From positions 1,550,001 to 1,614,000 of the forward strand of contig OY829369.1 in the NCBI GenBank assembly GCA_963691775.1: DNA of 64,000 nt. The letters are read 5' to 3'. The translations under genes and the position numbers were made by a program. Numbering within the stretch: the stretch's first letter is position 1; each line of letters starts with the position of its first letter. This stretch comes from JAZBPO01 sp963691775. GTDB taxonomy: Bacteria > Pseudomonadota > Gammaproteobacteria > Pseudomonadales > Azotimanducaceae. The notes under the pieces were generated by a model. It was not told the origin of the DNA. It did not search any database and worked only from the letters and a program-made list of their open reading frames with translations. Of the stretch, positions 60,355 to 64,000 are shown piece after piece.

Positions 60355-60761
60355 CACATCGCGTGGAAAGCGTCCTTGCCGGCCTGCTCGCATTGTCGCT
60401 AGCTGGTTGCGCGACCATGACTGAGCAGCGCACTGACACCACGGCTCCGGTCTCGTACGACTTAGGTGCGCCTGAACAACTGACCGTTAACCTCGATGGT
60501 GCCCAGCCGATGGGCAGGGCTCTTTCCACGCCGGCCTTCGACGAATCCGAATTCGAGTTCGATCATCCCGAGGATCCGCCAGAGGCCCTCCGGTGGGAAT
60601 GTGGATTCGGCCTCGGTCGCGTGGCGCCAACGGTCCAATCGTCGCTCGGTGCTGTGCTGACTTCAGGGAGTCTCGTCGAGGCAGCTCTTGGCATTGAATA
60701 CCGTCAGTTCATCCTCCACCTGCACGAACCGACAGTCGTTCGCTCGGAGGTCGAAAGGTGA
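60351..60761 (+). CDS. Cassette C7: lipoprotein of unknown function
   Basis: 136 residues with a lipoprotein signal (lipobox LSLAGC, Cys20), so it is an envelope protein. The mature part has no recognised domain. Cassette 60339-60825. The ATG overlaps the stop of the preceding R frame, which could couple translation. Confidence 0.75.
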   Translation: MTHRVESVLAGLLALSLAGCATMTEQRTDTTAPVSYDLGAPEQLTVNLDGAQPMGRALSTPAFDESEFEFDHPEDPPEALRWECGFGLGRVAPTVQSSLGAVLTSGSLVEAALGIEYRQFILHLHEPTVVRSEVER

Positions 60762-60762
60762 T

Positions 60763-60831
60763 GTCCAACAAGCGGCTCGACCGGAACCTCGGCCCTGCGG
60801 GCCGTGGCTCCGGTCAGCCTTGGCGTTGTAC
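60763..60831 (+). other. attC of cassette C7 (69 bp)
   Basis: Inverse core GTCCAAC complements the start GTTGGAC exactly. Same 69-bp family as C1, C2 and C4. Confidence 0.9.
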
Positions 60832-61139
60832 GTCGGAAAGACGACTGATCCAGGTGTAATCTCAGCTACCAAGGCGCTCTCACGGATGCAGGGCATGGCC
60901 ACCAGACAGATCCAGGATTTCAGCGACGCGCACGACGTGGGCAATCCTTCGCTCAGCCGTGCTCCGTTTTCTCGCCGCCGTGCTGAGAGCGCATCTCTGG
61001 CGGCAGTCCGCAACGCGCCTCCTCAGAGGGTTTTCCAAGGCCGGAACCGCACGACGGACTCGGTCGTGGGAGCAGCCATCTCGACGTACAACAAGCGCTT
61101 CGTTCGGACGCCGCTTCGCGGCACCGAACAAGCTAAGCG
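60826..61139 (+). repeat. R cassette copy 7 (314 bp)
   Basis: attC 61086-61145. Subtype: GCTACC near the start, GAGAGC and CCTCCTCAGAGG blocks, GTGGGAGCA, GCCGCTTCGCGGC attC loop. Confidence 0.92.
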
Positions 61140-61143
61140 TTAA
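60886..61143 (+). CDS. R protein, copy 7
   Basis: 85 residues; TAA stop from the next core (cgTTAA). Variants: TRQIQDFSDAHD and VVGAAIST. Confidence 0.52.
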   Translation: MQGMATRQIQDFSDAHDVGNPSLSRAPFSRRRAESASLAAVRNAPPQRVFQGRNRTTDSVVGAAISTYNKRFVRTPLRGTEQAKR

Positions 61144-61158
61144 ACGACCCTCCTTCGT

Positions 61159-61683
61159 ATGAACCAAACAGAGATCGCCAAACTCGTACGAGATAGTTCC
61201 CTCCTCACGGGCAGCTTCGTGCTGCGATCCGGAAAGCGCTCAGACACGTACTTCGACAAGTATCAGTTCGAGTCAGATCCGGAACTGCTTCGCGCCATCT
61301 GCGAGGAACTGGCAGGACTCCTTCCGCCCGACACCGAAGTGCTCCTAGGGATGGACTTGGGCGGCATACCAGTCGCCACCGTTCTGAGCCAGGTCACGGG
61401 TATCCCTGTTGCGTTCATTCGAAAGGAGCGTAAGGAACACGGGACGCGCAAGTTTGCAGAAGGGGCGGCCCTTCAAGGTCTTCGCTGTGTCATCGTCGAA
61501 GATGTCGTTTCGAGCGGTGGCGCAATTCTCGACTCGCTACGGATGCTTCGAGAAGAAGAAGTGCGACCGACCACCGCAGTCTGCGTTATCGATCGCGAGT
61601 CCGGTGGTCCAGAGGCGCTAAAGGCTGCGGGCGTAGAGCTCCGATCATTGTTCAGCATGTCGGAGATTCTTGGTGCCGCTTAA
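61159..61683 (+). CDS. Cassette C8: orotate phosphoribosyltransferase-like protein
   Basis: 174 residues of type I phosphoribosyltransferases. The PRPP-binding motif is CVIVEDVVSSGGAILDSL, and the N-terminus LLTGSFVLRSGKRSDTYFDKYQFESDPELL is that of orotate phosphoribosyltransferase (PyrE), a pyrimidine-synthesis enzyme. A housekeeping-type gene inside a cassette is uncommon; it may act in salvage or in nucleotide modification. Cassette 61140-61761. The stop TAA lies within the inverse core GCTTAAC. Confidence 0.88.
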   Translation: MNQTEIAKLVRDSSLLTGSFVLRSGKRSDTYFDKYQFESDPELLRAICEELAGLLPPDTEVLLGMDLGGIPVATVLSQVTGIPVAFIRKERKEHGTRKFAEGAALQGLRCVIVEDVVSSGGAILDSLRMLREEEVRPTTAVCVIDRESGGPEALKAAGVELRSLFSMSEILGAA

Positions 61684-61767
61684 CAAGCGCCTCGAGTTCG
61701 CACCCTTCGGGCGCCGGACGGTCGCATCGCTGCGCGGTGCAACCACCGCTCAGGCTTGGCGTTGTAC
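61678..61767 (+). other. attC of cassette C8 (90 bp)
   Basis: Inverse core GCTTAAC matches the start GTTAAAC with one mismatch. A third attC family: AACAAGCGCCTCGAG stem and CTCAGGCTTGGCGTTGTAC right arm. Confidence 0.9.
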
Positions 61768-62075
61768 GTCGGAAAGACGACTGATCCAGGTGTAGGCTCA
61801 ACCATGAAGGCGCTCTCACGGATGCAGGGCATGGCCACCAGACCGATCCAAGATTTCTTCGACGCGCACGACGCGGGCAATCCTTCGCTCAGCCGTGCTC
61901 CGTTTTCTCGCCGCCGTGCTGAGAGCGCATCTCTGGCGGCAGTCCGCAACGCGCCTCCTCAGAAGGTTTTCCAAGGCCGGAACCGCACGACGGACTCGGT
62001 CGTGGGAGCAGCCACCTCGACGTACAACAAGCGCTTCGTTCGGACGCCGCTGCGCGGCGCCGAACAAGCTAAGCG
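61762..62075 (+). repeat. R cassette copy 8 (314 bp)
   Basis: attC 62022-62081. First of three R copies in tandem. Subtype: GTGTAGGCT start, GAGAGC, CCTCCT, GTGGGAGCA, GCCGCTGCGCGGC attC loop. Confidence 0.92.
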
Positions 62076-62109
62076 TTGTACGTCGGAAAGACGACTGATC
62101 CAGGTGTAA
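61822..62109 (+). CDS. R protein, copy 8
   Basis: 95 residues including the R-R read-through tail CTSERRLIQV. Pro8 as in copy 2. Also has an in-frame ATG 18 bases upstream. Confidence 0.5.
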   Translation: MQGMATRPIQDFFDAHDAGNPSLSRAPFSRRRAESASLAAVRNAPPQKVFQGRNRTTDSVVGAATSTYNKRFVRTPLRGAEQAKRCTSERRLIQV

Positions 62110-62389
62110 TCTCAACCAAGAAGGCGCTCTCACGGATGCAGGGCATGGCCACCAGATCGATCCAAGATTTCTTCGACGCGCACGACGTGGGCAATCCTTC
62201 GCTCAGCCGTGCTCCGTTTTCTCGCCGCCGTGCTGAGAGCGCATCTCTGGCGGCAGTCCGCAACGCGCCTCCTCAGAAGGTTTTCCACAGCCGGAACCGC
62301 ACGACGGACTCGGTCGTGGGGGCAGCCACCTCGACGTACAACAAGCGCTTCGTTCGGACGCCGCTGCGCGCAGCCGAACAAGCTAAGCG
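62076..62389 (+). repeat. R cassette copy 9 (314 bp)
   Basis: attC 62336-62395. Middle of three tandem copies. Its attC loop (GCCGCTGCGCGCAGCC) joins the left side of one subtype to the right side of another and still forms a palindrome, GCTGCGCGCAGC. Confidence 0.92.
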
Positions 62390-62423
62390 TTGTACGTCGG
62401 AAAGACGACTGCCCCAGGTGTAA
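62136..62423 (+). CDS. R protein, copy 9
   Basis: 95 residues with read-through tail CTSERRLPQV into copy 10. Variants: KVFHSRNRT and VVGAATST. Confidence 0.5.
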   Translation: MQGMATRSIQDFFDAHDVGNPSLSRAPFSRRRAESASLAAVRNAPPQKVFHSRNRTTDSVVGAATSTYNKRFVRTPLRAAEQAKRCTSERRLPQV

Positions 62424-62703
62424 TCTCAACCACCAAGGCGCTCTCACGGATGCGGGGCATGGCCACCAGATCGATCCAAGATTTCTTCGACGCGCACGAC
62501 GCGGGCAATCCTTCGCTCCGCCGTGCTCCGTTTTCTCGCCGCCGTGCTGATCGCGCATCTTCAGCCGCAGTCCGCAACGCGCCATCTCAGAACGTCTTCC
62601 ATGGCTGGAACCGCACGACGGACTCGGTCGTGCGTGCAGCCACCTCGACGTACAACAAGCGCTTCGTTCGGACGCCGCTTCGCGGCACCGAACAAGCTAA
62701 GCG
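62390..62703 (+). repeat. R cassette copy 10 (314 bp)
   Basis: attC 62650-62709. Last R copy in the window. Subtype: GATCGCGCATCTTCAGCC with CCATCTCAGAAC, GCCGCTTCGCGGC attC loop; ATGCGG instead of ATGCAG. Confidence 0.92.
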
Positions 62704-62713
62704 TTATGTGTAG
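62450..62713 (+). CDS. R protein, copy 10
   Basis: 87 residues, stop TAG 62711 inside cassette C9. Begins MRGMATRS; variants SLRRAPF and VFHGWNRTT. Confidence 0.5.
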   Translation: MRGMATRSIQDFFDAHDAGNPSLRRAPFSRRRADRASSAAVRNAPSQNVFHGWNRTTDSVVRAATSTYNKRFVRTPLRGTEQAKRYV

Positions 62714-63020
62714 CTCTCGCATCGCGCGGCCACGTATTCGTGTCGACTTCAACGAGCTTTGCGATGAAGACCTCGTGCTCTTGTCTAAGCTTGATGAGGT
62801 CGTATGCGAAGACGGGAACACGGTCACCCTGACCCCCGGAATGGAAGTCGTCGTGTGTGAGCGGAATGTGTATGCGGATGGTCAGGCGGAGTTGATCTAC
62901 GCGACCGGCATCGCGGAACTGAATGACCCGGCTAGAACCGGACGCTGGACCACAGCAGCGCGGTGGTGCTGCCGAATCGATGCCAAGGGGATACGTGTTG
63001 AGGACATCACGCACACATAA
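62706..63020 (+). CDS. Cassette C9: small protein, unknown family
   Basis: 104 residues (MCSSRIARPRIRVDFNELCDEDLVLLSKLDEV...). The only good ATG is inside the core site GTTATGT, so translation would begin at the recombination junction itself. The protein looks like a small beta-rich domain; no family recognised. Cassette 62704-63098. The stop TAA is in the inverse core ACATAAC. Confidence 0.65.
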   Translation: MCSSRIARPRIRVDFNELCDEDLVLLSKLDEVVCEDGNTVTLTPGMEVVVCERNVYADGQAELIYATGIAELNDPARTGRWTTAARWCCRIDAKGIRVEDITHT

Positions 63021-63104
63021 CAAGCGCCTAGAGTGCGCGCCCTGCGGGCGCCGGACGGTAGCAGCGCTGTGCGCTGCCACCGCCGCTCAGGCTTGGCGTT
63101 AGGC
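63015..63104 (+). other. attC of cassette C9 (90 bp)
   Basis: Inverse core ACATAAC is the exact complement of the start GTTATGT. AACAAGCGCCTAGAG family, as C8 and C11. Confidence 0.9.
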
Positions 63105-63115
63105 AGCCCGAGGCG

Positions 63116-63505
63116 ATGTCGCAAGCAACTCTCCTCCTGCTTGGACTCTTGCTTCTGGCCCCGATTGCCGCAGCAGCTAACCGCTCTGCCTGTTCGGGGT
63201 TGCGGCCTTATCAGGTGATCGTTGCCGTCACGCCTGATCCCTACGACGGCCTGGCCCCGGAAGCCACCTGCGGAGCGGTCGATGTCACGTTTACAGTCTC
63301 GGCTTCTGGCATGCCAAAGGATGTGCAGCTGGTGCAACCCACGGGGCAGTGGCTTGAGCAGGAAGCGTTGAGGCTTGTTCCGTCGTGGAAGTTCAGGCCC
63401 CGAGCCCAAGATTGTGCTCCTGTTGATGCGGAAGGTGTCATCGCGAGAATCACCCTGGATTGCGATTCGGGCGCGTATTCAGTGGAGATCGCAGAAGATG
63501 CCTAA
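63116..63505 (+). CDS. Cassette C10: secreted TonB C-terminal-like protein
   Basis: 129 residues. Signal peptide (1-20), then a domain with VDVTFTVSASGMPKDVQLVQPTGQWLEQEALRLVPSWKFRP, the TonB-C/energy-transducer pattern, but without the membrane anchor and Pro-rich spacer of true TonB. Four cysteines may form two disulfides. Cassette 63099-63580. The stop TAA is in the inverse core. Confidence 0.8.
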   Translation: MSQATLLLLGLLLLAPIAAAANRSACSGLRPYQVIVAVTPDPYDGLAPEATCGAVDVTFTVSASGMPKDVQLVQPTGQWLEQEALRLVPSWKFRPRAQDCAPVDAEGVIARITLDCDSGAYSVEIAEDA

Positions 63506-63586
63506 CAAGCGGCTCGTGGCGTTCGCTGCGCTCACTCGGACGCACCCGCCGATGGCCGGCACGCCCGCACAGCCTTGGCGTTAGGC
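63500..63586 (+). other. attC of cassette C10 (87 bp)
   Basis: Inverse core GCCTAAC complements the start GTTAGGC exactly. Same 87-bp family as C3 and C6. Confidence 0.9.
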
Positions 63587-63591
63587 GACTT

Positions 63592-63951
63592 GTGAGCGCT
63601 CGCCACCAGATCCTCGAAGATAGGGACTTTTGGCTGATGCTTGAGTTCGTCCTGTCAGGCTGGTTCCGAACGCATGCGGCCCCCTCGTTCGGCGGCTTCT
63701 GGTGCGACGGTTTCCTTCCACACACAGCTACGAACACGAGACTCGGCATTGATGTCTGCGGAGATGCTTGGATTGCTGAAGGTGATCGGTCGATGCGCAA
63801 GTACGCTTTCGAGGTTTCGATTCCACAGCGCATGCTCGGGCGACGGCGCAGCCATGTCGCGCTCAGCGACGTGGAAATCGATGTCAAGCGTCACGCCCTT
63901 CGATTCGTCGTCGAACCCACGATCGAAGCAGGCGCCGCCCATGAGAAGTAG
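63592..63951 (+). CDS. Cassette C11: unknown protein
   Basis: 119 residues from GTG 63592 (MSARHQILEDRDFWLMLEFVLSGWF..., ending EAGAAHEK). No family recognised; Trp/Phe-rich N-terminal half. The cassette starts at 63581 and its attC is cut by the window edge. Confidence 0.6.
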   Translation: MSARHQILEDRDFWLMLEFVLSGWFRTHAAPSFGGFWCDGFLPHTATNTRLGIDVCGDAWIAEGDRSMRKYAFEVSIPQRMLGRRRSHVALSDVEIDVKRHALRFVVEPTIEAGAAHEK

Positions 63952-63975
63952 CGTCTCACGGTTAGCCAGCAATTC

Positions 63976-64000
63976 GCCTAACAAGCGCCTAGAGTGCGCG
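63976..64000 (+). other. attC of cassette C11 (left part only)
   Basis: Inverse core GCCTAAC, exact complement of the cassette start GTTAGGC, followed by AAGCGCCTAGAGTGCGCG as in C9. The array continues beyond the window. Confidence 0.85.

Noticed and set aside
56231..62585. Antisense open frames in each R cassette (products ending in ...HALHP or beginning MRTAARDALSARRR)
   Set aside because: They recur because the R copies repeat. They lack consistent starts, and the substitution pattern mildly favours the forward frame. Not fully excluded.
55638..64000. The repeats as a CRISPR array
   Set aside because: Repeat units are 314 bp, carry attC sites and are separated by whole genes, not 30-40-bp spacers.

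Overview
The window is GC-rich, with compact and mostly overlapping genes. It looks like a chromosomal segment of a Gram-negative gammaproteobacterium, probably uncultured or environmental. Supporting content: a cyanide-insensitive type cytochrome bd pair, two-subunit pyruvate carboxylase with a divergent LysR regulator (the Pseudomonas-type arrangement), LpxL-like acyltransferases with LpxO, malate synthase G, and REP-like GGGGTC/GACCCC palindromes. No rRNA, tRNA, prophage or IS element was recognised.

Layout. 1-8.5 kb: tail of an RND/MMPL transporter, CBS-domain protein, an Nramp-fold transporter lacking the canonical DPGN motif, a PEGA + formylglycine-enzyme-like protein, aldehyde dehydrogenase, MAPEG protein and a secreted metallophosphoesterase. 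8.5-13.7 kb: sodium/solute symporter with a small partner, lipoprotein, DUF2975/XRE pair, cysteine-synthase-like enzyme, enoyl-CoA hydratase. 13.7-20 kb: a 1125-residue single-chain acyl-CoA carboxylase, REP palindromes, hydrolase, quinone-oxidoreductase-like enzyme, GbsR/MarR regulator. 20-24.8 kb: a perfect 10-bp-arm operator over the promoter of cydAB, then folK and an SDR. 25-32.5 kb: lipoproteins and a very large collagen-like/pentapeptide-repeat surface protein, split by a frameshift. 32.7-41.4 kb: FBP zinc-finger protein, pyruvate carboxylase locus, ComB-like phosphatase, Deg protease, MFS transporter, BLUF photoreceptor. 41.6-51.2 kb: malate synthase G, thioesterase, a C15-peptidase-like protein with Cys to Ser, CoA-transferase, ferredoxin, a decayed beta-glucuronidase, and a sugar-1-phosphate salvage pair (galacturonokinase-like GHMP kinase plus nucleotidyltransferase). 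51.3-55.4 kb: lipid A-type operon (two LpxL homologues, LpxO), a DEDDh-like exonuclease and a DUF4440 protein.

55.64-64.0 kb: a gene-cassette array (integron type) of at least 21 cassettes running off the right edge, all reading rightward, with no integrase gene in the window. Eleven are 'cargo' cassettes (two copies of one unknown gene, isochorismatase-family hydrolase, GNAT acetyltransferase, zinc-ribbon protein, lipoprotein, orotate phosphoribosyltransferase-like enzyme, TonB-C-like secreted protein, and unknowns). Ten are copies of one cassette, called R here, each exactly 314 bp, placed singly or in tandem between cargo cassettes. In every complete cargo cassette the inverse core of its attC complements that cassette's own first seven bases (exactly, or with one mismatch), which fixes the boundaries. 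R encodes a small basic protein of unknown family whose stop codon is supplied by the core site of whichever cassette lies downstream. This interleaved, amplified R cassette is the most unusual system in the window.
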